64,000 nt of DNA. Source: Chelatococcus sp. HY11. GTDB taxonomy: Bacteria > Pseudomonadota > Alphaproteobacteria > Rhizobiales > Beijerinckiaceae. Positions within the stretch are counted from its first letter, which is position 1. Each line of letters starts with the position of its first letter. The DNA is taken from assembly GCF_018398335.1 (NCBI RefSeq), contig NZ_JAHBRX010000002.1, positions 1,178,001-1,242,000 of the forward strand. The letters are read 5' to 3'. Position numbers and translations under genes: made by a program. The notes below the pieces were generated by a model. It ran no database searches. It had not been told where the DNA came from and was given only the letters and a program-made list of their open reading frames with translations. Positions 26,425 to 34,744 of the stretch are shown piece by piece.

Positions 26425-27312
26425 TTACTTCGGTACCTGCTTTGCGCCTTTGTCGGTCCATTCGGGGGGTAATCCTAGCTGCCCACCCACGAACCCAGCT
26501 ATACCCGGATAACGTCCGTAGTTTTCGCAGGCAGTCTGCTTCGGAGCGAGGCCCACTGTCGAACCGATCTTGTGCAGGGCAGGGAGTTCAATCTTGGAGT
26601 TGCCGAAGGGGCTCTCGCCTTTAACAAGCAAGGATCCGAAGTCCTCGCCGAATGAGTCCGCGAGATCATAGGCATCGCTTGCCTTGGAGACCCGCGCCGA
26701 GCTGAAGAGTGCGTTCGCGCCCCGGGCCCAGAGCATCGCGGCCTGCTGGCGCCCCGAGGGATCGGTGGCTTCTGCCTCCACGGAGAGGTTGCCCATGCCG
26801 ATAGGGATACGCGGTGTCGGAACCGGGACGCCTACATCCACGAAATTCATGCCGATCGACGTCGCCGCCGAAATACCCGCCGCGACTTCGTTGGTTTCGG
26901 TCGCTTGGGTGACGGAAGCGCGCACGATCAAGTCTGCGGCCTGGTCGGCTGTCACGACCTTAAAGCGGTCGCTGAGGCTGACACATAGCGCGCGGTCGGC
27001 GGCATTGGCGACGAGCTTCCTTTGCTGGTTCGTAAGCTTCGGCGCAACGCTGTCAGGAAATGTTGTCGGCACGATCTTGACTGTCTTGGCGGCCAGCACC
27101 TGCTCCTTTTTGACGTGCATGCGCGATTTTGTAATGAGCCCGTCTGAGGGCGTCATCGAGTCGTAGGATGAGAGTCCGACCCCTTGGACGAGGGGCGCGT
27201 TCGCGCAGCCGGCGAGAGCACCGACCATGGTCAGCAGGCCGATATGCTCGGCACCACGAAATGATCGCTTCGAACGCCTCGGATATGCATCAATCGCCTC
27301 GCTCGCACTCAT
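26425..27312 (-). CDS. DUF3313-type lipoprotein
   Basis: About 295 residues. After a positively charged stretch (RRSKRSF), LLTMVGALAGCANAP gives a lipobox. The mature part has SSYDSMTPSDGLITKSRM, VKIVPTTFPDSV and LVANAADRALCVSLSDRFKV with VTADQAADLIVRASVTQ, the pattern of DUF3313 surface lipoproteins. ATG 27312 is chosen; ATG 27228 would give a shorter signal, and the frame stays open upstream to 27705, which I regard as non-coding. It may form a unit with the patatin gene that follows. Function unknown. Confidence 0.78.
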   Translation of the reverse strand: MSASEAIDAYPRRSKRSFRGAEHIGLLTMVGALAGCANAPLVQGVGLSSYDSMTPSDGLITKSRMHVKKEQVLAAKTVKIVPTTFPDSVAPKLTNQQRKLVANAADRALCVSLSDRFKVVTADQAADLIVRASVTQATETNEVAAGISAATSIGMNFVDVGVPVPTPRIPIGMGNLSVEAEATDPSGRQQAAMLWARGANALFSSARVSKASDAYDLADSFGEDFGSLLVKGESPFGNSKIELPALHKIGSTVGLAPKQTACENYGRYPGIAGFVGGQLGLPPEWTDKGAKQVPK

Positions 27313-27644
27313 GTTCGAAGGGGAGCATTCCCCACCCGAGCGCTCGCAGTTTTTCGATCTCAATCTTGTCGTACCGTTTGCCGCAAACGATATCAGGATC
27401 GCCAGGGCGGTGATGCTTTTGCTCCAACCATCCAACACGATCGCGTCGTGTGACGCGACGTTACTGTGGGCAGAGACTATTTTTGTCGAGCAATAATGGA
27501 AATACGCGACTGGAATTCGGAGCGGTCGCTCCCGCTTATATTTGGCGGCATTGAGGACACCGAGAAGGCGCATCGTGTTACTCCCGAGACTGGCCAGGCC
27601 AGCAGTTTTTGAACAGACAGAGCAGTGGATCTGAGAATCTTCAC
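27313..27644. other. Intergenic stretch, no gene seen
   Basis: 332 bp between the RND pump stop and the DUF3313 lipoprotein. A minus-strand frame stays open here but its product has no domain character. A promoter for the two lipoprotein genes is likely within it, but no clear -35/-10 pair was identified. Confidence 0.4.
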
Positions 27645-30600
27645 TCATTCGGCTGCCAGGGGCCGCGGCGTCGACCGAGGCATTGTCTTTGCGCGCGCGT
27701 CGCATGGAGGAGTTTTGGCGGTTACGTCGGACCCGTTCCAGACGTCCTCATCCTCGGCTTTGCCGATGAAGCGGCCAAAGAACCGCCCGGCAAGCTTCGA
27801 GAGATCGTCCATCGCCGCGTAGAAGGACGGCACGAAGACGAGCGAGAGCGCGGTCGAGGCGATCAGCCCGCCGATGACCGCGATCGCCATGGGTGCCCGG
27901 AACTCGCCCCCATCACCGACGCCATAGGCAGAGGGCAGCATGCCGGCGCCCATGGCGATCGTGGTCATCACGATTGGACGGGCGCGCTTGCGGCCCGCGT
28001 CGATCAGAGCGGCCGCGCGTTCACGCCCGCGTGCCTGCTCCTCGGCCGCGAAGTCGACCAGCATGATGGCGTTCTTGGTGACGATACCCATCAGCATGAG
28101 CAGCCCGATATAGACCGGCATCGAGACGGCGTTGTTGGTGGCGAGCAGGGCGATGACCACGCCGCCGAAGGAAAGCGGCAATGAGAGCAGGATAGTGATC
28201 GGTTGGAACACCGAGCCGAAGAGCAGAATGAGCACGGCGAGCACCAGCATGAGTCCGATTGTCATCGCCTGGACAAAACCGGTCACGACCTCGCCCTGGG
28301 TCTCGGCGTCGCCGGTCGCTGCGATCCAGACGCCGTCGGGCAGACCAGCCTCGCGGACGATCTCCCGGAACTTCTCCTGTGCCGTGCCGAGCTCGAAACC
28401 GTGTTTCAGATCCGCGCCGATCTGCGCTTGACGGACGCGATCGTAGCGGTTGATGGCGCCCGGCCCCTGGCCGAAGCCGATCTCGGCAACCGCCGTGAGG
28501 GGCACCGAAATGCCGCTCGTATTGGTGACGCGCAGGGCGGCAACGTTGCGGATGTCTGTGCGGGCCTGTTCGTCAAGCTGGACGCGGATCGGCACCAGCC
28601 GGTCGCCAGTGTTGAACTTGGCGAGGTTGGCGCCAACATCGCCGATAGTGGCGACGCGCACCGCTTCCGAGATCGCCTCCGGCGTGACGCCGAGGCTCGC
28701 GGCCTGTTCCAGTCTGGGTGTGACGCGCAACTCCGGCCGTGACAACGCGCCCGACGAAGCCACATTGAGGTAACCCTCGACTTGGCGCATGCGCGCCTCG
28801 ATCCGTGCCACCGCCGCATCGAGCGCCTCGCCGTCCCTCGACATGATCGAGAAGGCCATCGCGCGCTCGCCACGCTCGTTAACGTACCACGCGCGCACGT
28901 CAGGCACGCCGGCGAGCTTCTCGGCGATGGTGACCTCAAGCTCCCTCTGCGCGATGTCGCGCTCAGCCCTGGGCTTCAGCAGGATCGTTACGGCCGCTCG
29001 GCGGATCTCGCGTTGACCGGCCGGAGAGACGCCACCGAGGACGAGCACATCCCGGACCTCGGGAATGGCGTGTAGCTTGTCGACGATCTGGTCGGTCACG
29101 ACACGCGTATCCTCCAGCGTCGAGCCGGGCGGCAGCTCGATGCTCGCCACGACGCGGGAGCTGTCTTCGTCCGGCAGGAAGCCGGTCGGCAGCAGCGCCG
29201 TCGCCTGGATCGAGACGAACAGAAGGGCGAAGCCGATAGCGAGGGTGAGGTATGAGGTGTTGAACGAAATAAACAGCCAACGGCCCGTCCCGTCGAGGCG
29301 CGGGAAGAGCGGGATGCGCCGCTGTGCGATGGTCGCGCGCAGGAGCCGGATATAGCCGCGCATGACGAGGCCGTCTTCCGAGACTTCCTGCCTCGCCGGC
29401 TTCAGAAGGTAGGCCGCCATCATCGGCGTGATTAGCCTAGCCACCAGCAGAGAGAACACGACCGCAACCGCAACCGTCAGGCCGAACTGCCGGAAATACT
29501 GGCCCGCCATCCCGTCCATGAAAGAGACCGGCGCGAAGATTGCGACGATGGTCAGCGTGATCGCGATGACCGCGAGACCGATCTCGTCCGCGGCCTCCAT
29601 TGCGGCGCGGTAGGGCGATTTACCCATCTTCATGTGGCGGACGATGTTCTCGATCTCGACGATGGCGTCGTCGACCAGGATGCCGGTGACCAGCGTTATG
29701 CCGAGCAGGCTGACGACGTTGAGCGAGAAGCCCATCAGCTCCATCACCCAGAAGGTCGGGATGGCGGAGAGCGGAAGCGCGATCGCGGTGATCAACGTGG
29801 CGCGCCAGTTACGCAGGAACAGCAAGACGACGAGGACGGCGAGCGCCGCACCCTCCAGAAGCGTCATCATCGCCGACCTGTAGGTGCCCTCGGTTGCAGT
29901 GACGGCATCGTCGATCAGCTTGATCCGGATGTCCGGATGGCGCTCGTTCAGATTGGCGATCCGTTCCGAGACCTCGGCCCTGACGGACAATTCGCTTGCC
30001 CCTTTGGAACGGAACACGGCGAACGCGACGACAGGCTGCTTGTCGAGCCGGCCGAAGGAACGCGGTTCGGCGCTCGCATCTTCGACGCGACCGAGTTCCT
30101 TGAGGCGGACCTCACGCCCACCAGTCAGAGTGATCTTCGCCTCGGCTAGCTCCGCGACAGTCTTTGCGCCGGCGAGCGTGCGGATGGCCTGCTCCTGGCC
30201 TCCGAACTCGCCGCGCCCGCCGGCGAGATCCACATTGGTCGCCCGCAACTGCCGGTTGACCTCGCCTGCGGTGATGCCGAGTGCGAGCAGGCGGTCGGGA
30301 TCGAGCGAGACCCGGATCTCGCGGTCGACGCCGCCATAGCGCTCGACGCGGCCAACGCCCCGCAAGCCCTGCAGCTCGCGTGCGACGACGTCGTCGACAT
30401 GCCAGGAGAGCTGCTCCGGCGCCATCCCCGGAGAGGAGGCGCCATAGGTCAGGATCGACTGGCCCTCGACATCGATGCGCTGGACCACAGGCTCGTCGAT
30501 GGTGCGTGGCAGGTCCGCGCGGATCTTGGCGATTGCGTCCTTGACGTCGTTGACAGCGCGGTCGGTGTCCGTCTCCAGCCTGAACTCGATCTCGGTCGTG

Positions 30601-30872
30601 GACTGGCCATCAGTCAGTGTCGACGTGACATGCTTGACGCCGGTGATATTAGCGACGGCGTCCTCGATACGCTTGGACACTTGGCTTTCGAGTTCGGCCG
30701 GCGCCGCGCCCGACTGTGTGATCGTGATCGAGACGAGCGGCACGTCGATGTTCGGGAAATGCGTGACGGGCAACCGGGAGAAGGAGATGAGCCCGAGCAC
30801 GCACAGCACGGCGAAGATGAGGATCGAGGGTACCGGCTTGCGGATCGACCATGCGGAGAAGTTGACGTTCAC
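27645..30872 (-). CDS. RND efflux transporter, inner membrane subunit
   Basis: 1075 residues, normal for AcrB/MdtB-type pumps. SAWSIRKPVPSILIFAVLCV is the first membrane helix. ITLVTGILVDDAIVEIENIV holds the two proton-relay aspartates of TM4, and SVFQPITILLSLPLSFGGVV and YIGLLMLMGIVTKNAIMLVD lie in the second half. Porter-domain repeats are present. It drives export of drugs or lipophilic compounds by proton exchange. The GTG start at 30872 has GGAGGG upstream and begins 13 nt after the adaptor stop. No outer-membrane channel gene is in the window. Confidence 0.95.
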   Translation of the reverse strand: MNVNFSAWSIRKPVPSILIFAVLCVLGLISFSRLPVTHFPNIDVPLVSITITQSGAAPAELESQVSKRIEDAVANITGVKHVTSTLTDGQSTTEIEFRLETDTDRAVNDVKDAIAKIRADLPRTIDEPVVQRIDVEGQSILTYGASSPGMAPEQLSWHVDDVVARELQGLRGVGRVERYGGVDREIRVSLDPDRLLALGITAGEVNRQLRATNVDLAGGRGEFGGQEQAIRTLAGAKTVAELAEAKITLTGGREVRLKELGRVEDASAEPRSFGRLDKQPVVAFAVFRSKGASELSVRAEVSERIANLNERHPDIRIKLIDDAVTATEGTYRSAMMTLLEGAALAVLVVLLFLRNWRATLITAIALPLSAIPTFWVMELMGFSLNVVSLLGITLVTGILVDDAIVEIENIVRHMKMGKSPYRAAMEAADEIGLAVIAITLTIVAIFAPVSFMDGMAGQYFRQFGLTVAVAVVFSLLVARLITPMMAAYLLKPARQEVSEDGLVMRGYIRLLRATIAQRRIPLFPRLDGTGRWLFISFNTSYLTLAIGFALLFVSIQATALLPTGFLPDEDSSRVVASIELPPGSTLEDTRVVTDQIVDKLHAIPEVRDVLVLGGVSPAGQREIRRAAVTILLKPRAERDIAQRELEVTIAEKLAGVPDVRAWYVNERGERAMAFSIMSRDGEALDAAVARIEARMRQVEGYLNVASSGALSRPELRVTPRLEQAASLGVTPEAISEAVRVATIGDVGANLAKFNTGDRLVPIRVQLDEQARTDIRNVAALRVTNTSGISVPLTAVAEIGFGQGPGAINRYDRVRQAQIGADLKHGFELGTAQEKFREIVREAGLPDGVWIAATGDAETQGEVVTGFVQAMTIGLMLVLAVLILLFGSVFQPITILLSLPLSFGGVVIALLATNNAVSMPVYIGLLMLMGIVTKNAIMLVDFAAEEQARGRERAAALIDAGRKRARPIVMTTIAMGAGMLPSAYGVGDGGEFRAPMAIAVIGGLIASTALSLVFVPSFYAAMDDLSKLAGRFFGRFIGKAEDEDVWNGSDVTAKTPPCDARAKTMPRSTPRPLAAE

Positions 30873-30885
30873 GGCATGCCCTCCG

Positions 30886-32061
30886 TCATTGCGTCGCAAC
30901 CGGCGTGATGATGTCGCCGTCGCGTAGGAAACTGCCGGCGCGCGCCACGACCGTTTCGCCATTCACAAGCCCGGAGAGGATTTCGACCCGGCTGCCCTCC
31001 ACGAGGCCAACGCCAATCTTGCGCGTCGAAACCCTGCCGTCGGCGACATGCTGTACTGTCGGTCCGTTGCGGCCATAGACGACTGCCGAGAGCGGCAGCG
31101 TCACGCTCTTGCGCCGTCCGATCTCGATGACACCGCGGGCGAAAGAGCCGATGGCGATCGGGGCAATGCCCGCGAGCGACACACGGACGCGCCCCAGTCG
31201 CGACAGGCGATCGACCTCGGGTGAAATCAGCCTGATGCTGCCGGTCAGCGATGACGATGATCCGGATGGCGTGACCGTAACCGGCTTGTCGATTGCAAGG
31301 CGCGGTAGCTCCACCTCGGCTACATCCGCCTCAAGCTCAACGGCGGCATCGGCGAAGATTCGGAATAACGGCTCGCTGGCCGCCGTGGAGGCCAATGCGC
31401 CCAGCTTGGCATTGCGACGGCTAATGATGCCGGCCGCGGGTGCTTTGATGTCGGTCCGCGCCAGTTTGACATCGATGTCTCGCCTTTGAGCCATTGCCAC
31501 CGTCCAGTCCGCGGTGGCAATGGCCAGAGCCTGGCTGGACGCGTTGACGCGAGCTTCTGTTGAACGAGCGGCCGCGGCTCGCTGATCGTAGAGTTCCAGT
31601 GTCGCGTTGCCTCTGTCATGCAGAGACTTCGTACGCTCGAAAGAATTGCTCGCGTGACGATGGTTGGCTTCTGCCTCGGCCAGCTGTGCCCTTGCCTGGG
31701 CAATGACGGCCTCGGCGCGAGTGATCTGGGCCTCGTTCTGCATCTTCTGGACATCGAATGCCGTCCGGGAGAGCCGTGCAAGGACCTGGCCGCGGAAGAC
31801 CTGATCCCCTGCCTCTCCGAACACGTCGACAATGGCAAGGCCGTCGACCTCGGGCATGACCAGCACCTCATCCCGCGCGACCATGGTGCCGGAAACGATG
31901 ACGCTCTCGACGATTTCACTAACAGTCGCCTCGACGACGGTGACGGAGGGGCCTGGTGCCACGTGGCTGACCGGAGACTGTGCCCGCAAGGCCGTACCGG
32001 CAGGCGCGGCAAGGCCTACAATTAAGGCCGCGACGAGCATAGCGGAGCGGGTCGGTATCAT
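30886..32061 (-). CDS. RND periplasmic adaptor (membrane fusion protein)
   Basis: 391 residues. A cleavable signal (MLVAALIVGLAAPAGTALRA) is followed by a lipoyl/barrel-sandwich half (EVLVMPEVDGLAIVDVF), a long alpha-hairpin rich in Ala/Gln/Glu (about residues 100-190), the second lipoyl half (TDIKAPAAGIISRRNAKLG) and beta-barrel domains ending TPVATQ. It links the inner-membrane pump to an outer channel. First gene of the efflux operon, divergent from the response regulator, which probably controls it. Confidence 0.92.
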   Translation of the reverse strand: MIPTRSAMLVAALIVGLAAPAGTALRAQSPVSHVAPGPSVTVVEATVSEIVESVIVSGTMVARDEVLVMPEVDGLAIVDVFGEAGDQVFRGQVLARLSRTAFDVQKMQNEAQITRAEAVIAQARAQLAEAEANHRHASNSFERTKSLHDRGNATLELYDQRAAAARSTEARVNASSQALAIATADWTVAMAQRRDIDVKLARTDIKAPAAGIISRRNAKLGALASTAASEPLFRIFADAAVELEADVAEVELPRLAIDKPVTVTPSGSSSSLTGSIRLISPEVDRLSRLGRVRVSLAGIAPIAIGSFARGVIEIGRRKSVTLPLSAVVYGRNGPTVQHVADGRVSTRKIGVGLVEGSRVEILSGLVNGETVVARAGSFLRDGDIITPVATQ

Positions 32062-32265
32062 CGGAGAGAACTTTCAGCCTGATCGAAATCGCACGGGCCA
32101 GCGGTGGCATTGCCTCGGCGAATGCATGCGCTCGCGAACAGGGAAATCGACTGCTAAGCTTACGGGCTCCTTACGACGGTTACGGTTCGGCACCACGCTG
32201 ATTGCAAGACTGCTGCAAGGTAGCGGCTCTAGATGCAGCCACATTGGGAGCCCGGAGTACCGGAC

Positions 32266-32946
32266 ATGCGTATTTTGTTCGCGGAAGACGACGAAGCCGT
32301 CGGCAGGGCCACCGCTGCCTCGCTGACGGCCGCCGGCTTCGTCGTCGATCTTGTTGAGAGCCGTGACGATGCGCTGCATGCGCTGAAATCGCACAACTAC
32401 GATGCCGCGGTGTTCGACATCATGCTGATGGACGGCAGCGGGCTCGATGCGCTCGCCATGGCGCGCCGGTCAGGCCTCAACCTTCCGGTCCTCCTGCTGA
32501 CCGCTCTTGGCTCCGTAGACGATCGTGTGGCCGGCCTCAATGCCGGGGCCGATGATTATCTCGTCAAGCCGTTCTCGGTCGATGAGCTGATCGCGCGCTT
32601 GCGCGCATTGCAGCGACGGCTCGGTACCTCGGTGGCCATGGCGCTTACTGTGGAGAATGCGTCCTTCGATCCGACCTCGCGCATGATGTCGGTCAATGGC
32701 GACCATGTCGCCCTCTCGCGTGCCGAATCCATCGTGGTGGAGCGCTTCATGCGCAGCCTCGGCCGCGTCGTCACGAAGGAACAACTGGCCGAGAGCATCT
32801 ACTCTTTCAACGAAGAGTATACCGGGAACGCTGTCGAGGTGCATGTCCACCGCGTCAGGCGGAAACTTGAGAACAGCGGCGCGATCGCTTCCATTAAAAC
32901 GGTGCGCGGCCTCGGCTACATCATGGTCACCGACAAGACGGCATAG
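32266..32946 (+). CDS. OmpR-family response regulator
   Basis: 226 residues. The receiver domain has acidic EDD near residues 7-9, phospho-acceptor Asp51 in VFDIMLMDG, Thr in LLLTALG and Lys in DDYLVKPF. The winged-helix output domain ends in VHVHRVRRKLE and IKTVRGLGYIM. ATG 32266 gives the normal MRILFAEDD start. It is followed 10 nt later by the sensor kinase. About 200 bp separates it from the divergent efflux operon, its likely target. Confidence 0.94.
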   Translation: MRILFAEDDEAVGRATAASLTAAGFVVDLVESRDDALHALKSHNYDAAVFDIMLMDGSGLDALAMARRSGLNLPVLLLTALGSVDDRVAGLNAGADDYLVKPFSVDELIARLRALQRRLGTSVAMALTVENASFDPTSRMMSVNGDHVALSRAESIVVERFMRSLGRVVTKEQLAESIYSFNEEYTGNAVEVHVHRVRRKLENSGAIASIKTVRGLGYIMVTDKTA

Positions 32947-32956
32947 GCGGTGCGTT

Positions 32957-34360
32957 TTGGAATCGCTCAGCTCGCGAATCGTCCTTGCGACAACCCTCGT
33001 CTTCATGACAGCTCTGGTCGGGACTTTCCTGGACCTCGCCCATGAGTCGAAATACGGCTTCTTCCGAATCCAGCAGAACAGCCTCACGGTGCAGGTGGAA
33101 AGCCTGGTGGACCGTGTTCGGTTCATCGACGGCAAGCCGACGCTGGAACTTGGCAACCTCGCGGCGGAGGCAGGCAAGACGGTTTCCTACGCGCTGCTGG
33201 ATTCGGAAGGCGGCGTGCTGCAGTCCTTCGGGCTTGCGGGAGTTGCGATATCTCCGGCAATCCTTGAACGCTATGACATCGACTATCCGTTCTGGTTCTC
33301 GTTCGCGCGCCTGATCGACGCCAACAGCGGGGACGCGGTCACGCTGATTCTGCCCGATGCGGACGGCGCGCAGCGCATCGTCGTGACGATCCCGGCCCGG
33401 GATCATCTTCTGGTGCAGGTCTCGATGCCGTTGCTCGACAACACTATCTCGAATGTGGACGTGCTCTATACTCTGACCGAGGCTTCGGTGGTCGCCGTGA
33501 TCCTGCCGCTCATCCTGACGATGCTCGCGATCCCGCTCATCGTCCGGTTGACGCTGCAGCCCATCCGGCGCGTCTCGCGTCAGGCAGCCAAGATGGAAGC
33601 CGCGACGCTCGATCGCCGGCTCTCCCTACACCGTGTGCCGTCCGAGATACGCGGGCTTGTTCTGGCTTTCAACGACCTGCTCGCTCGGCTTGACAAGGCG
33701 TGGCGCCTGCAGCGCGAGTTTACCGCCAACGCGGCGCATGAATTGCGAACGCCTATCGCTGCCCTCAGGGCTGAAGTCGAAGCGATCGTTCCCGCGCCGA
33801 CACGTTCGATCCTGGCCATTCACTTCGACAAGGTCGCGCGCCTGTTGGCCCAGCTGCTGGCCTTGGCTGAAGCCGACAGCAGGCCCATCGATGCCGCGGC
33901 ACGCCTCGACCTGATGGCCCTGGCAAGAGCGGTGGTCGCGGACATGGCCCCGACGGTCTTCGCTTCAGGCCGGGAAATTGCCATCGAGCTCTGCAGCGAC
34001 AAGCTGACCGCGGTGCGTGGCGATCTCGGTCTGGCGGAGATCGCATTGCGCAATCTCATCGACAATGCCGTGCGCCATTCTCGACCGGGTAGTGCAATAC
34101 GCGTGGTCGTCGACGGAACGCGCATCTCGGTTGCCAATACTGGCAGCGATATTTCGGAAGAGACACAGAAGGCGATGTTCAAACGGTTTTGGAAGCAGGA
34201 TCGCCGCTCCGGCGGTAGCGGTCTCGGCCTCTCGATCGTCTCTGCCATTATGACGCGCCTTGGCGGCAGCGTGGATGTCTCCTCCTTCAATGGAGCAGCG
34301 ACATTTGCGTTGAACTTTCAGACCGGCGCGTGCGGTGAGTCCGCGTTTGGTGGTTCGTGA
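32957..34360 (+). CDS. Sensor histidine kinase
   Basis: 467 residues from a TTG start at 32957, which has AGGCGG just upstream; no ATG fits before the first membrane helix. TM1 is ATTLVFMTALVGTFLDL, a periplasmic sensor of about 150 residues follows, and TM2 is VVAVILPLILTMLAIPLIV. A HAMP-like linker leads to the H-box AAHELRTPIAALRAEVE (His261), N-box ALRNLIDNAVRHS and G-box SGLGLSIV. It should phosphorylate the adjacent regulator in response to a periplasmic cue, plausibly a substrate of the RND pump. Confidence 0.9.
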   Translation: MESLSSRIVLATTLVFMTALVGTFLDLAHESKYGFFRIQQNSLTVQVESLVDRVRFIDGKPTLELGNLAAEAGKTVSYALLDSEGGVLQSFGLAGVAISPAILERYDIDYPFWFSFARLIDANSGDAVTLILPDADGAQRIVVTIPARDHLLVQVSMPLLDNTISNVDVLYTLTEASVVAVILPLILTMLAIPLIVRLTLQPIRRVSRQAAKMEAATLDRRLSLHRVPSEIRGLVLAFNDLLARLDKAWRLQREFTANAAHELRTPIAALRAEVEAIVPAPTRSILAIHFDKVARLLAQLLALAEADSRPIDAAARLDLMALARAVVADMAPTVFASGREIAIELCSDKLTAVRGDLGLAEIALRNLIDNAVRHSRPGSAIRVVVDGTRISVANTGSDISEETQKAMFKRFWKQDRRSGGSGLGLSIVSAIMTRLGGSVDVSSFNGAATFALNFQTGACGESAFGGS

Positions 34361-34555
34361 AATGGTCGGAATGGGATCGTTTCCCCCTCCGGTCCTCGGC
34401 TTGAAAGTTTGCTGAGAGAGCTGCTCGGCTTTGACGTGACCGACCGTGGCCGCCGGACAGTGCGGTCTTCATCCTGCCGCATGGCTATGCGCGGAACCGG
34501 ACATGCTTGGAGGAGAGTCATGCCAGCCCGCTGGACGGAGCGGCAGAACCCAACT

Positions 34556-34744
34556 TCATTCCGCTTGTAGATCGAGGCCGTCTCTGGCTCGACGGATGGC
34601 CTTTCCGACGCGAGCGCTTTCACCAAGCTCGCTGCTCAAGATCAGAACCAGCCGGGCAAGAAACAGCTTCTCCTGTTCCTCTCCGATTTCGTCAAGCGCA
34701 GCCGACACTTGCTGGAAGGCGAGTTCAACGGGTCTCTCAGTCAT
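34556..34744 (-). CDS. DUF2783-like small protein
   Basis: 62 residues starting MTERPVELAFQQVSAALDEI, predicted all-helical, with LFLARLVLILSSELGESARV typical of DUF2783. Members are small proteins encoded next to MhpA-type flavin monooxygenases. Here its ATG lies inside the 3' end of that gene (8-bp overlap at 34737-34744), so it is co-translated. It may help the monooxygenase fold or bind substrate; no function is established. Confidence 0.7.
   Translation of the reverse strand: MTERPVELAFQQVSAALDEIGEEQEKLFLARLVLILSSELGESARVGKAIRRARDGLDLQAE

Noticed and set aside
27313-27705. N-terminal extension of the DUF3313 lipoprotein
   Set aside because: The extension would bury the lipobox signal about 165 residues inside the protein; a start at 27312 gives a normal lipoprotein signal.
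30873-30962. N-terminal extension of the RND pump
   Set aside because: It would overlap the adaptor gene; GTG 30872 has a good ribosome binding site and gives the usual pump N-terminus.
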